Shown: positions 7,664-15,507 of the stretch, piece by piece
Numbering within the stretch: position 1 is the stretch's first letter
Layout of the letters: every line of letters starts with the position of its first letter
Source: Bacteroidales bacterium UBA1182
Lineage (GTDB): Bacteria; Bacteroidota; Bacteroidia; Bacteroidales; Bacteroidaceae
Direction of reading: 5' to 3'
Length of the DNA stretch: 18,923 bases
Assembly: GCA_002310015.1 (NCBI GenBank)
Contig: DBYQ01000075.1
Location: 1-18,923 of the forward strand
The notes under the pieces: generated by a model
What the model was told of the DNA's origin: nothing
The model's database searches: none
Seen by the model: the letters and a program-made list of their open reading frames with translations, nothing else
Position numbers and translations under genes: made by a program

Positions 7664-7743
7664 TGACACAGTAGGGTCGTTTCCCTGTGTCATTCCAAAT
7701 GCGTTGAGGAACGATGACACAGAGAAACGACCCTACTGTGTCG
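7664..7743. repeat. Inverted pair of palindromic repeats (copies 2 and 3)
   Basis: Two palindromic units face each other. Bases 7665-7692 and 7715-7742 are reverse complements at 27 of 28 positions, separated by 22 bases. Each unit is itself palindromic, with TGACACAG/CTGTGTC outer arms and a GAAACGACCCT-type centre. The right unit ends one base from the stop of the DUF4491 gene (7744-7746), so the pair probably acts as that gene's terminator and insulates the TonB promoter. Confidence 0.85.
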
Positions 7744-8055
7744 CTACTGTGTGCGGCGGCGGTTGTAGTAATCCTTACGTTTGGGGTTCTCCGGGAACCA
7801 GCCACGCAGTACGCGTTTCTCCTGGGCTATAACCTCATGTATGCCCCAGAAACAGGAGAATGCGGCGGCGCCCATTATGGTTGATATTATCAGATTCTCT
7901 ACAAAGAGTGAGATGACGGAGAATATTACTCCCGCCAGGGCCAGAACCCACCAGCTCTTCTTGCCCCAGTAATACTCCATCTTGATTACGATGGGATGAC
8001 ATATCCCGATGATAAGGAACACTGCTGCTCCTACAATTATTCCGTTCAGATTCAT
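7744..8055 (-). CDS. DUF4491 family small membrane protein
   Basis: This 103-residue inner-membrane protein has three hydrophobic segments (about residues 5-24, 34-51 and 55-72) and a basic C-terminal tail. It matches the remembered DUF4491 pattern: MNxNG start, IGxxHPIVIKxEYYWG after the first segment, SLFVEN in the middle, and RVLRGWFPENPKRK near the end. The family is widespread in Bacteroidales and its function is unknown. It has its own promoter inside the 3' end of the upstream GH51 gene, and its stop abuts a palindromic repeat pair. There is no evidence that it works with its neighbours. Confidence 0.85.
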   Translation of the reverse strand: MNLNGIIVGAAVFLIIGICHPIVIKMEYYWGKKSWWVLALAGVIFSVISLFVENLIISTIMGAAAFSCFWGIHEVIAQEKRVLRGWFPENPKRKDYYNRRRTQ

Positions 8056-8080
8056 AAGGACCGATGTTGTTTTTAAGGCG

Positions 8081-8111
8081 CAAAATTAAAAAACAATCCG
8101 GTCTTATTCAA
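8081..8111 (-). promoter_or_regulatory. Promoter of the DUF4491 gene, overlapping the GH51 3' end
   Basis: The minus strand reads TAATTTTG at 8088-8081, a full -7 match. About 20 bases upstream is a GTTG -33-like box near 8112-8109, inside the last codons of the arabinofuranosidase gene. Transcription of DUF4491 can therefore be independent of the GH51 gene. Confidence 0.5.
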
Positions 8112-10077
8112 CTGTGAGTATGAATATACTGAAACTTAGTGGCTCGATGGATGTGCTTATGCTTTTTCCCTCTGCATCAAACAGGCTTTCCACGGGCACT
8201 ATGTTTGTGGGGGCTTCTATGGAGTTGTCCTCATAGAGTTTGTCACTGGACAGGTCTATCCGTTTGATGCCCTGTACAGCCTCCTTCTTTTTGAGACCGA
8301 TGAAATTGAATGATAGGTCTTGGCCCTGCTGTGATGTGTTGATGACCTTTATATAAATGTCATTACCTTCACGAACCGCACTTGCAAACAGTCCGTTCTG
8401 TCCATCCTGGCCTGCTACAGGCTTGCTGTTCATGGTGAGCGTTAGCACGTTCTGGCCTTTATATTTGCTGTACAGCTGCTGTACGTACCAGCTTACGGTA
8501 CGGAATGAGTTCAGATTGTCATACCAGATCAGGTCCGGGCGCCACTGCCAGCCCTCAACATGGGCAAACAGGGGGGCGTATGTGGCCATGTGGACTATGT
8601 CGGCATTACGCTCCAGATCTGTCATGAAAGCCGCCTCAAGCAGTGATGCATAGTAGTGGTTCCATTTCTTGCCCGATGCATGGCAGGCATACTCACCGGC
8701 AAACACCTTGGGCCCCTTACGGTCATAGTTGTCATATCGGGTACCCTGGCTCAGGAACCACTCGTAGGGACGGTAGAAATGCTCGTCAACCAGATCGGCC
8801 CCCAGACGTTTCATTTCAGGCCAGAGGTAGTCAAACTGCTCTCCCTCAGAGTTAGGTCCGGCAGAGCCTACAATCTTTATGTTGGGATAAGCCTTGCGGA
8901 TGGCCTTGATGAATGGTTCCAGACGTTCAGGATAAAGTGAATCCCACTGCTCATTGCCAATGCCCAGATATTTGAGGTTGAAGGGTTCCGGGTGTCCCAT
9001 ATCGGCACGAACCTTGCCCCATGTTGATGTTGCGGGGCCGTTGGCAAACTCTATCAGGTCAAGCGCATCCTGTATGTAGGGATCAAGCTGGTCAACAGGA
9101 ACATGGGCGTTAATGTCATTGTTCTGGAACTGGCAGGCCAGACCGCAGCTCAGTATGGGCAGAGGTTCTGCGCCTATATCCTCACTCAGCTGGAAGAATT
9201 CAAAGAATCCCAGTCCGTAGCTCTGGAAATAGTCCGGATAGAAACGGTGCGGGAACGTATATTCCCAGCGGTTCTCATTGAGCGGGCGGTTCTCAACCGG
9301 GCCTATGGTGTTCTTCCAGTTGTAACGTGTCTCCAGGTCAGTTCCTTCAACTATGCAACCGCCCGGGAATCGGAATATGCCGGGCTGCAGGTCTGCCAGA
9401 GCCTGCGCCAGGTCCTTGCGGAGTCCGCCCTCACGGCCTTTCCATGTATCGGTGGGGAAAAGGGAGATATGTTCCAGGTCAACGCTTGCACCGCCACGTG
9501 TCTCCATGAAAATGCGCAGGTTTGCTTTTTCAAGAGTCTGGTTGGGTCTGAGCGTAACCTTGTATTTTTTCCAGTCGCTGCTGTTTACGGCTATTCTCTG
9601 CTGGCATACATAATGGTTCTCACCCATTGAGGCGGTATTGACCAGCTCAATCCTCAGAATGACAGGAGTCTCTGACCTGGCCCATACGGAGAAACTGTAC
9701 TGTTCACCTCTTTTGATGCCCATACCAAAGAATCCCTCATTGTCCAGTCCCGTATGCTTGTGTGCATGACCGGGATCGGTAAGACGTACATAGTGGGGGT
9801 TACGCTCAAACGGACCGTCATCAAGCACCTTTACATTACCGAATACTTTCCATCCCTGAAGCGCATTAGGGAATTCAAATGAGCGGTTCTTGACCAGTTC
9901 AGCGTACAGGCCGCCGTCAGCAGCGTAGTTTATATCCTCAAAGAATATTCCGTACATGGTGCTCTGTATCGTGGCACCTGTCTTCTTTACGTTGATGTCA
10001 AAAGTGTTCTCTGCTGCACTTGCAGGCATTGCTGTCATAGCGGCAATGGCGGCTCCTAAGAGGCTGATGGCTTTCAT
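8104..10077 (-). CDS. Secreted alpha-L-arabinofuranosidase, GH51 family
   Basis: This retaining glycosidase releases terminal arabinofuranose from arabinan, arabinoxylan or related side chains. The 657-residue product has a signal peptide (about 1-21, PASA/AEN). A carbohydrate-binding-like beta domain occupies about 30-210, the TIM barrel about 215-540, and a C-terminal beta domain the remainder. The acid/base Glu376 lies in LGIGNEQW and the nucleophile Glu462 in AGEYACH, as expected for clan GH-A. The phrases YGIFFEDINYAADGG, FRFPGGC and ADMGHPEPFNLKYLG are typical of the family. A second GH51 (15508-17493) has the same domain order. It is divergent from a DUF4380 gene across a 184-bp region. 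A TATCTTTG -7 box is at 10113-10106 on the minus strand. Family is certain; substrate choice is inferred. Confidence 0.95.
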   Translation of the reverse strand: MKAISLLGAAIAAMTAMPASAAENTFDINVKKTGATIQSTMYGIFFEDINYAADGGLYAELVKNRSFEFPNALQGWKVFGNVKVLDDGPFERNPHYVRLTDPGHAHKHTGLDNEGFFGMGIKRGEQYSFSVWARSETPVILRIELVNTASMGENHYVCQQRIAVNSSDWKKYKVTLRPNQTLEKANLRIFMETRGGASVDLEHISLFPTDTWKGREGGLRKDLAQALADLQPGIFRFPGGCIVEGTDLETRYNWKNTIGPVENRPLNENRWEYTFPHRFYPDYFQSYGLGFFEFFQLSEDIGAEPLPILSCGLACQFQNNDINAHVPVDQLDPYIQDALDLIEFANGPATSTWGKVRADMGHPEPFNLKYLGIGNEQWDSLYPERLEPFIKAIRKAYPNIKIVGSAGPNSEGEQFDYLWPEMKRLGADLVDEHFYRPYEWFLSQGTRYDNYDRKGPKVFAGEYACHASGKKWNHYYASLLEAAFMTDLERNADIVHMATYAPLFAHVEGWQWRPDLIWYDNLNSFRTVSWYVQQLYSKYKGQNVLTLTMNSKPVAGQDGQNGLFASAVREGNDIYIKVINTSQQGQDLSFNFIGLKKKEAVQGIKRIDLSSDKLYEDNSIEAPTNIVPVESLFDAEGKSISTSIEPLSFSIFILTVE

Positions 10078-10261
10078 ATCTGATCAATCAAATTTCTTTA
10101 ATGCTCAAAGATATGAAAAATAATGCCTTTGAGTTCTTATTGGCATAAAACAAGAGTACTTTTGGGAAACTTAAAATGTTATGATACGTAAAGCGGAATG
10201 CAGTAGTCAGTATGCTCAATAAATGAAGTTTGTTATTATCTTTGCTGCCAACAAATCATAA
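10078..10261. promoter_or_regulatory. Divergent promoter region between GH51 and DUF4380 genes
   Basis: Two TATCTTTG -7 boxes point outward: one on the minus strand at 10113-10106 for the GH51 gene and one on the plus strand at 10237-10244 for the DUF4380 gene. Neither has a strong -33. No clear operator palindrome is visible. Both leaders would be short. Confidence 0.5.
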
Positions 10262-11167
10262 ATGCAAATGAGAACCCACAAGTTAATCGCAGCCGTAATG
10301 GCCGCAGCAATATCGGGCACTGCATTGGCACAGACCGTGCAGGGCTCAGCAGATGAAGGCTTTACCATCAAGGCCGGTAATGTGACAATGACAGTAAGCG
10401 CCAAGGAGGGCGGTAAGATTATGTCTTACAAGTATGATGATAAGGAGATGCTATCGCAGCTCAGGGCCGCTAACCAATACGGCAGCACTTTCTGGACCAG
10501 CCCGCAGAAAGAGTGGAACTGGCCGCCGGTAAATGAGTTTGACAGAGCTGCATACACTGATGAGACCAGTGCCTCCAATGCCGGAAAGTCACTTTTGCTG
10601 ACCAGTCAGACAGGCCGTAAGCTCCCGTTCCAGATTCAGAAACTCTACACCCCTGATTCCAAGGGCAAATACATTAAAGTGGCTTACACCATAGTCAATA
10701 AAGGTGACACAGAGCGTAAGGTTGCCCCGTGGGAGATATCACGTGTCGTGGCCGATGAAAGCGGACTGATATTCTTTGACGCACCCGTTGAGGGCATCAC
10801 CCCCGCCGGTCTGATCCCCTTCAAGGCTGAATCAGGTGCATCATGGTACTCTTTTGAGCAGGCTCCGCAGAACCGCAAGATCAACTCTGACGGCAAGGGC
10901 TGGCTGGCATACGCTGCCAACGGTCTGCTCATGATCAAGAAATTTGATGACCTGACACCATCACAGCCCGCTCCTGATGAAGCTGAGATTCAGGTGTATG
11001 TAAATCAGGGCAAGACCTACATAGAACTTGAGAGCCAGGGTGAATACAAGACTCTCGCTCCCGGCCAGAGCCTGACTTGGGAGGTGGTTTGGTACCTTAT
11101 CCCGCTTAAGGATGCAGCAACACCATCAAAGAATCTCCTTGACCTGGTTCGCAAAACAATAAAGTAA
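10262..11167 (+). CDS. Secreted DUF4380 family protein (galactose mutarotase-like fold)
   Basis: This 301-residue protein has a signal peptide (about 1-23, GTALA/Q), so it is periplasmic or outside the cell. The rest resembles DUF4380, a family related in fold to aldose 1-epimerases: AKEGGKIMSYKYDDKEML near the start, then YGSTFWTSPQKEWNWPPV, and GQSLTWEVVWYLIPL near the end. No enzymatic activity is established for this family to my knowledge; a role in sugar binding or mutarotation is inferred from fold and from the divergent arabinofuranosidase gene. ATG codons at 10262 and 10268 are both possible starts; the signal peptide survives either way. A palindromic repeat follows the stop by 3 bases. 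Confidence 0.8.
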   Translation: MQMRTHKLIAAVMAAAISGTALAQTVQGSADEGFTIKAGNVTMTVSAKEGGKIMSYKYDDKEMLSQLRAANQYGSTFWTSPQKEWNWPPVNEFDRAAYTDETSASNAGKSLLLTSQTGRKLPFQIQKLYTPDSKGKYIKVAYTIVNKGDTERKVAPWEISRVVADESGLIFFDAPVEGITPAGLIPFKAESGASWYSFEQAPQNRKINSDGKGWLAYAANGLLMIKKFDDLTPSQPAPDEAEIQVYVNQGKTYIELESQGEYKTLAPGQSLTWEVVWYLIPLKDAATPSKNLLDLVRKTIK

Positions 11168-11170
11168 TAT

Positions 11171-11210
11171 CAAAAATGACGCAAAGGGAAACGACCCCTT
11201 TGTGTCATTC
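11171..11210. repeat. Palindromic repeat, copy 4; likely terminator of the DUF4380 gene
   Basis: The arms AATGACGCAAAGGG (11175-11188) and CCCTTTGTGTCATT (11196-11209) pair at 13 of 14 positions, with one G-T, around an AAACGAC loop. The repeat begins 3 bases after the DUF4380 stop. The outer arms and loop match copies 2, 3 and 6. Confidence 0.8.
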
Positions 11211-11224
11211 TCATAACACGGATC

Positions 11225-11563
11225 TTGAAAAACAGACGGCATAATCTATACGGTATTCTGCTGCTTGGAATATTCCTGCAGGCGCTCATGCTTGCAAGCG
11301 TACACCGTCATGCTTTCAATCCGTCAGAGTATCATTTATCAGTATCGGACAGCGGCTGCGGCCATTCTGTTGACAATGAATCTGATAGCGGGCACTGCTA
11401 TGTCTGCGATTTCCTGACCACTGTCCATCTTTATGCTTCAGCAGGATATCAGGCTGCCATAATCAGCTTTGAGGTTCCTCAATCCGTTGACTTAAGGCAA
11501 GAGCTGTCGCTGAGGCAGATCCAATCTTTTTCCACAAGGGCTCCCCCGATTGTATTCTGTTAA
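11225..11563 (+). CDS. Small His/Cys-rich exported or membrane-anchored protein, DUF2946-like
   Basis: This is a 112-residue protein with an N-terminal signal or anchor (KNRRHNLYGILLLGIFLQALML) followed by a metal-ligand-rich region: HRH at 27-29, C45GH47, then H57C58YVC61 and H68. The C-terminus ends in TRAPP, a feature of small DUF2946-type proteins that often sit beside TonB receptors and copper or zinc genes. The only fitting start is TTG at 11225; the next ATG (residue 22) would remove the hydrophobic segment. The ZnuD-like receptor follows in the same direction, separated by a 164-bp hairpin element. A role in metal binding or delivery is inferred. It could also be a non-functional ORF, but its composition and position argue against that. 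Confidence 0.65.
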   Translation: MKNRRHNLYGILLLGIFLQALMLASVHRHAFNPSEYHLSVSDSGCGHSVDNESDSGHCYVCDFLTTVHLYASAGYQAAIISFEVPQSVDLRQELSLRQIQSFSTRAPPIVFC

Positions 11564-11567
11564 TATA

Positions 11568-11731
11568 AGAATCTGTTTAAACTTGTTTCCATAAATTTCT
11601 TACATTCTCTTTTCCCCTCTGTTCTCATCGTTCCTCAGTCAAAATGGACCTCCATTATTCCCTCAAAACGATAAGAACAGAGGAAAAAATAGACCATAAT
11701 AATCTTCATGGAACAAATTTAAACAGATTCT
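11568..11731. mobile_element. MITE-like long-hairpin element
   Basis: This 164-bp segment is a single long imperfect inverted repeat with arms of about 80 bases. The outer ends are identical inverted copies of AGAATCTGTTTAAA, the middle of each arm shares CCTCTGTTCT.ATCGTT, and the centre is the small palindrome AATGGA-CC-TCCATT (11643-11656). It is AT-rich compared with neighbouring genes and has no ORF. It starts 4 bases after the stop of the small His/Cys protein and separates it from the TonB receptor. Size and symmetry fit a non-autonomous miniature transposable element. No transposase or clear target duplication is visible. Confidence 0.7.
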
Positions 11732-11791
11732 AAGGCCGTTTCTGCATAGAAGCGGTCAATCACTTTATTAATAACTGAATACAATTTTAAA

Positions 11792-13810
11792 ATGAAGAAA
11801 CATACTTTTATTGCGGGTGTGTTGTGCATATCATTGTGCACATCCGCATCATCACAGGACAGCACAGACGTTTTCTATAAACACCTCCGTCTTGATGAGG
11901 TGACAGTTACAGGTCTTACAGGAACAAGCAAGTTGAGCCAGACCCCATCGGCCATAAGCGTAGCCGATGCGCGTATGCTCCGTCAGAATGCCTCAACCAA
12001 TATAATTGATGCCATAGCAACACTTCCGGGTGTGAGCCAGATTACTACGGGCAGCGGCATCTCCAAGCCGGTTATACGCGGTATGGGTTACAACCGTGTC
12101 ATCCTGATGGCCGATGGCATACGCCAGGAGGGCCAGCAGTGGGGTGATGAGCATGGAATTGAGGTTGATGAGTCAACGGTAGGCAGCGTTGAGGTACTGA
12201 AAGGCCCTGCAAGCCTTATGTACGGTTCTGATGCTCTGGCAGGAGTGATAATATTGAACCCTGATCCGTTCCCGGAACCTGATGTTATAACAGCGGGTGT
12301 AAGCAGCGAATACCAGACCAACAACGGACTTGCCGCATACTCGGTTCACCAGAGCGGTAACAGGAACGGAACTGTATGGGACATACGTTTCAGTGACAAA
12401 TACACCCATTCGTTCCGTAATGCGGCTGATGGCCTGGTTCCAGGTACACAGTTCCGTGAGCGTGCGGTGAGCGGCAAGGCGGGGCTGAACCGTGACTGGG
12501 GCTTTACGCGTCTTACACTGGGCTATTATCACATGACCCCGGGCATGACAGAGGGTTATGAGGATGGTGAGACGGAGCTGGAGGGCCCTACAGGTTATTC
12601 CACGGAGTTGCCTTTTCAGCAGATTCATCATTACAAGGCGGTATTGGATAACAGTTTCGTGATAGGGAACGGCAGTCTGAAAGCATTGGTAGGTGTACAG
12701 CAGAACCGCCGTCAGGAGTTTGAAGAAGAGGAGGATGAGGCGGAGCTTGATTTCAAACTGCGAACCGTGAATTATGAGTTGCGGTATCTCACTGAGGAGA
12801 TAGGAGACGGCTGGAAGTTCTCAACCGGTGTGGGCGGAATGTACCAGCAAAGCAAGAACCTGGGTGAAGAGGTGCTGATTCCAGCATATAACCTGTTTGA
12901 TGCAGGTCTTTTTGCCACCGCAACCAAGTCATTGGAACACCTTACGTTCTCTGGTGGCATCCGGGCCGATATGCGCCGTCTGGAGAGTTTTTTCCTTGAA
13001 GATAAGTTTGAGGCGTTCAATCGTAACTTTACCGGTATAACTGGTAGTATAGGTGCTGTTTTCTCACCGTCGGATGGTCTGAACATAAGGGCAAACATTG
13101 CACGCGGTTTCCGTGCGCCTAATCTGAGTGAGCTGGCATCAAACGGAGTCCATGAGGGTACCGTCCGCTACGAACGCGGCAATAACGGGCTTGAGCCTGA
13201 GTTCAGCCTGCAGGGTGACTTGGGGGCTGATGTCTCTTTGGAGCATTTGGCATTAAGCGCGGCGCTGTTCTGCAACCGCATAGACAACTACATATATTCA
13301 GCCCGTACGGGAGCGGTCATTGACTCTTATGATGAGTATCAGTTCAAGGCTACCGATGCCCTGCTGTATGGCGCCGAGTTTACGGTTGATTGTCATCCCA
13401 TACATGCGCTGCATCTGGGTGCCGGTTTCTCATACGTGCGTGGTACCTTTGAATCAACTGACATGCCGCTCATTCCCGCTCCCAAGGTGGGTGCTGAAAT
13501 CAAATGGGAGATAACCCATAGCGGCGGTATCCTGAACAACTGCTATCTTGCTGTCAATGCGGATCATCATTTCAGGCAGGACCACTATCTGGAGGGCACT
13601 GAGACTGCAACTGATGCATATACGCTGATAGGAGCATCGGCCCATACCGATATTCAGAAAAACGGCAAGCGTGTGGCAAGCATAAGCCTGATAGGTGATA
13701 ACCTGACTGACAAGGTATATGTGGACCATCTGAATCGCCTCAAATATGTGGGAATACGCAATCCGGGTCGCAACATTACACTTAAACTTGAAATACCCTT
13801 GACGTTTTAA
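11792..13810 (+). CDS. TonB-dependent receptor, probable metal uptake (ZnuD-like)
   Basis: This is a 672-residue outer-membrane transporter. The signal peptide is about residues 1-21 and the TonB box LDEVTVTG is at 34-41. The plug follows (VIRGMGYNRVILMADGIRQ, VEVLKGPASLMYGSDALAGV), then a 22-strand barrel ending LKLEIPLTF. It lacks the CarboxypepD-like extension of the other receptor here. The phrase GFRAPNLSELASNGVHEGT with a downstream LEPE resembles zinc receptors of the ZnuD type. Acidic and His-rich stretches (EEEEDEAE near residue 310; NADHHFRQDH near 585) could form metal-binding loops. The preceding His/Cys-rich small protein supports a metal role. Zinc versus copper or another cargo cannot be told. 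No clear promoter lies in the 60 bases between the MITE-like element and the start. Confidence 0.85.
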   Translation: MKKHTFIAGVLCISLCTSASSQDSTDVFYKHLRLDEVTVTGLTGTSKLSQTPSAISVADARMLRQNASTNIIDAIATLPGVSQITTGSGISKPVIRGMGYNRVILMADGIRQEGQQWGDEHGIEVDESTVGSVEVLKGPASLMYGSDALAGVIILNPDPFPEPDVITAGVSSEYQTNNGLAAYSVHQSGNRNGTVWDIRFSDKYTHSFRNAADGLVPGTQFRERAVSGKAGLNRDWGFTRLTLGYYHMTPGMTEGYEDGETELEGPTGYSTELPFQQIHHYKAVLDNSFVIGNGSLKALVGVQQNRRQEFEEEEDEAELDFKLRTVNYELRYLTEEIGDGWKFSTGVGGMYQQSKNLGEEVLIPAYNLFDAGLFATATKSLEHLTFSGGIRADMRRLESFFLEDKFEAFNRNFTGITGSIGAVFSPSDGLNIRANIARGFRAPNLSELASNGVHEGTVRYERGNNGLEPEFSLQGDLGADVSLEHLALSAALFCNRIDNYIYSARTGAVIDSYDEYQFKATDALLYGAEFTVDCHPIHALHLGAGFSYVRGTFESTDMPLIPAPKVGAEIKWEITHSGGILNNCYLAVNADHHFRQDHYLEGTETATDAYTLIGASAHTDIQKNGKRVASISLIGDNLTDKVYVDHLNRLKYVGIRNPGRNITLKLEIPLTF

Positions 13811-13815
13811 GAAGA

Positions 13816-13831
13816 TTTAGACAGATTCTAA
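13816..13831. repeat. Solo copy of the MITE-like terminal sequence
   Basis: The sequence TTTAGACAGATTCTAA differs at one of 16 positions from the right end of the 11568-11731 element (TTTAAACAGATTCTAA). It begins 5 bases after the TonB receptor stop. The receptor gene is thus bracketed by this terminal motif. It could be a remnant, a half-element or chance. Confidence 0.5.
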
Positions 13832-13842
13832 AAGTTTTTATT

Positions 13843-13850
13843 TATGTTTG
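13843..13850 (+). promoter_or_regulatory. -7 promoter element for the BspA-like gene
   Basis: TATGTTTG matches TAnnTTTG, 28 bases before the start codon. A -33 TTTG is not clear; the best is TTTA at 13816, slightly too far upstream. Confidence 0.45.
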
Positions 13851-13877
13851 TCAGTATAATCTTTTTAAAGACGTAAT

Positions 13878-15392
13878 ATGAGAAAAGTCCTTTTTATTAT
13901 CATGACGCTGATATTGCCTGTCATGACATACGGCGTAGAGGTTGAAAGTATCAATTATGAACTGAATGAAGTTGACAAAACTGCCCAGGTTCTTAGTAGG
14001 AGTGGTAAAAGATATTCCGGTGATTTGGTTATTCCCTCGGAGATAACGGTTGATGAGGTTACTTATTCCGTTACCGGTATAAAACCCCTTGCTTTCAATT
14101 TCTGTGAAGGTCTTGAATCAGTTTCCATACCGGAGGGAGTCACAGCATTGCATAAAATGACTTTTAGTGGATGCAGCAAGCTGGATACTGTTTTCATTCA
14201 CAAGAACCTGACATATATAGAATACGGAACATTCCGTAACTGCAGTTCCCTGAAATCAATAGTGGTTGACCCGGAGAATCCTGTCTATGATTCCCGTGAA
14301 GACTGCAATGCGATTATCATGAAAGATAACGATACTTTGATATTGGGCTGTAATACTACGGTTATTCCTGAGGGCGTAAGTTATATAGGAGACTATGCGT
14401 TCAACGGTTCTTTATTTTCTACAATTGCAATTCCTGATGGTGTTAAGGGGATAGGTGAGGATGCGTTTGCCGGTTGCAGAAACCTCACTTCAATCAATAT
14501 TCCCGGAAGCGTTACGGAAATAAGTTCATGTGCTTTTATGGAATGTTTCTCACTTGAATCCATCTACATACCCAAAAGTGTATCATACATAGCTGAAAGT
14601 GCTTTTAGCCGATGCTCGGTGATTAACTCCATTGTTGTAGATAAGGATAATGCGTTTTATGATTCCCGACAGAACTGCAATGCTATCATTGAGACAGAAA
14701 CGGACAAATTGATTGCTGGTGGTCTTTCCACTGTGATTCCAAGCGATGTCAAGATTCTTGGAATAGAATCGTTCGCACAACGCAATATCAGTTCAATCAC
14801 TATTCCCGGAAATGTTGAAGTGATTAGTGATTATGCCTTCTATGATTGTCTTGAACTGACCTCTGTAACCATCAGTGAAGGTGTAGATAGCATAGGTGAA
14901 TGTGCATTTTTCTTTGATGAAAAACTGGCTTCAGTCACCATTCCGAGTACTGTTACAAAGATAGGCAGTAATGCATTCTCATTATATAATGATCTAAAGG
15001 AGTTTACCTGTCTGGCTGATGTTCCTCCTGTATGTGGAATGTATGCGTTTGGGTACAATCAGCAAGAGTGTACCCTAAAGGTTCCTGAAAACAGCATCAG
15101 TGCGTATCAGACTGCCGATGTGTGGAAGAACTTTGGCCTTATTGAGAAGATAGGCGGTACAACCGGAGTGGCATCTGTTGACTTGGATAATCTCTCTGTA
15201 CAGGTCAATGACGGCGTTGTCATCATATCCGGCCTGCAAGACGGCGAGCAGGTTAGTGCCTACACAATGGACGGTATCCTGCAGGGAACAGCCACAGCCA
15301 TTGCCGGTACAGCCCGTCTGAACCTGCCCAAGGGTAAGGTTATTTTGACGCGGTCCTATAATGACAGCAGCATCAGTATTCTGGTAGAGTAA
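13878..15392 (+). CDS. BspA-type leucine-rich repeat protein (LRR_5), secreted
   Basis: This 504-residue secreted protein is built from about a dozen BspA-type repeats of 20-24 residues, with the pattern ...IPxxVTxIGxxAFxxCxxLxSV... from about residue 60 to 400. Such proteins act in adhesion to host proteins or other bacteria. The signal peptide is about residues 1-19. Two copies of an inserted unit, YDSREDCNAII and YDSRQNCNAII, interrupt the repeats as in many Bacteroidales family members. The last 70 residues (GVVIISGLQDGEQVSAYTMD, then LPKGKVILTRSYNDSSISILV) resemble a short C-terminal sorting domain of the type IX secretion system. Codon use is more AT-rich than in the neighbouring genes, which may indicate separate acquisition. 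Binding partner unknown. Confidence 0.88.
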   Translation: MRKVLFIIMTLILPVMTYGVEVESINYELNEVDKTAQVLSRSGKRYSGDLVIPSEITVDEVTYSVTGIKPLAFNFCEGLESVSIPEGVTALHKMTFSGCSKLDTVFIHKNLTYIEYGTFRNCSSLKSIVVDPENPVYDSREDCNAIIMKDNDTLILGCNTTVIPEGVSYIGDYAFNGSLFSTIAIPDGVKGIGEDAFAGCRNLTSINIPGSVTEISSCAFMECFSLESIYIPKSVSYIAESAFSRCSVINSIVVDKDNAFYDSRQNCNAIIETETDKLIAGGLSTVIPSDVKILGIESFAQRNISSITIPGNVEVISDYAFYDCLELTSVTISEGVDSIGECAFFFDEKLASVTIPSTVTKIGSNAFSLYNDLKEFTCLADVPPVCGMYAFGYNQQECTLKVPENSISAYQTADVWKNFGLIEKIGGTTGVASVDLDNLSVQVNDGVVIISGLQDGEQVSAYTMDGILQGTATAIAGTARLNLPKGKVILTRSYNDSSISILVE

Positions 15393-15401
15393 CTCAAGAT
15401 G

Positions 15402-15453
15402 ACAGGGGGGATGAGGCGGTCTCCGTCTGCCGGGGCCGCCTCTGCCATCCTGT
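15402..15453 (+). terminator. Long GC-rich hairpin terminator after the BspA-like gene
   Basis: An inner stem GAGGCGG/CCGCCTC (15413-15419 and 15436-15442) is extended by outer pairing of ACAGG near 15402 with CCTGT at 15449-15453. The hairpin starts 9 bases after the stop. The following T-run is weak (ATTCTTTG). Confidence 0.6.
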
Positions 15454-15477
15454 ATTCTTTGTTACGATAAAAATGAC

Positions 15478-15485
15478 TATTTTTG
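15478..15485 (+). promoter_or_regulatory. -7 promoter element for the second GH51 gene
   Basis: TATTTTTG matches TAnnTTTG, 22 bases before the start. A TTTG at 15458-15461 could be the -33, but the 16-base spacing is short. Confidence 0.5.
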
Positions 15486-15507
15486 TGCCGACCAAATATA
15501 AAAACTT

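Noticed and set aside
7664..7743. Start of a CRISPR array from the repeated TGACACAG units
   Set aside because: Only two units, in inverted orientation, with no regular spacers and no cas genes.
9103..9630. Plus-strand open frame of 175 codons antisense to the first GH51
   Set aside because: It is fully inside a confident GH51 gene and shows no export signal, domain or promoter of its own.
11568..11731. Complete insertion sequence
   Set aside because: Too short for a transposase and contains no ORF; only a non-autonomous element is supportable.
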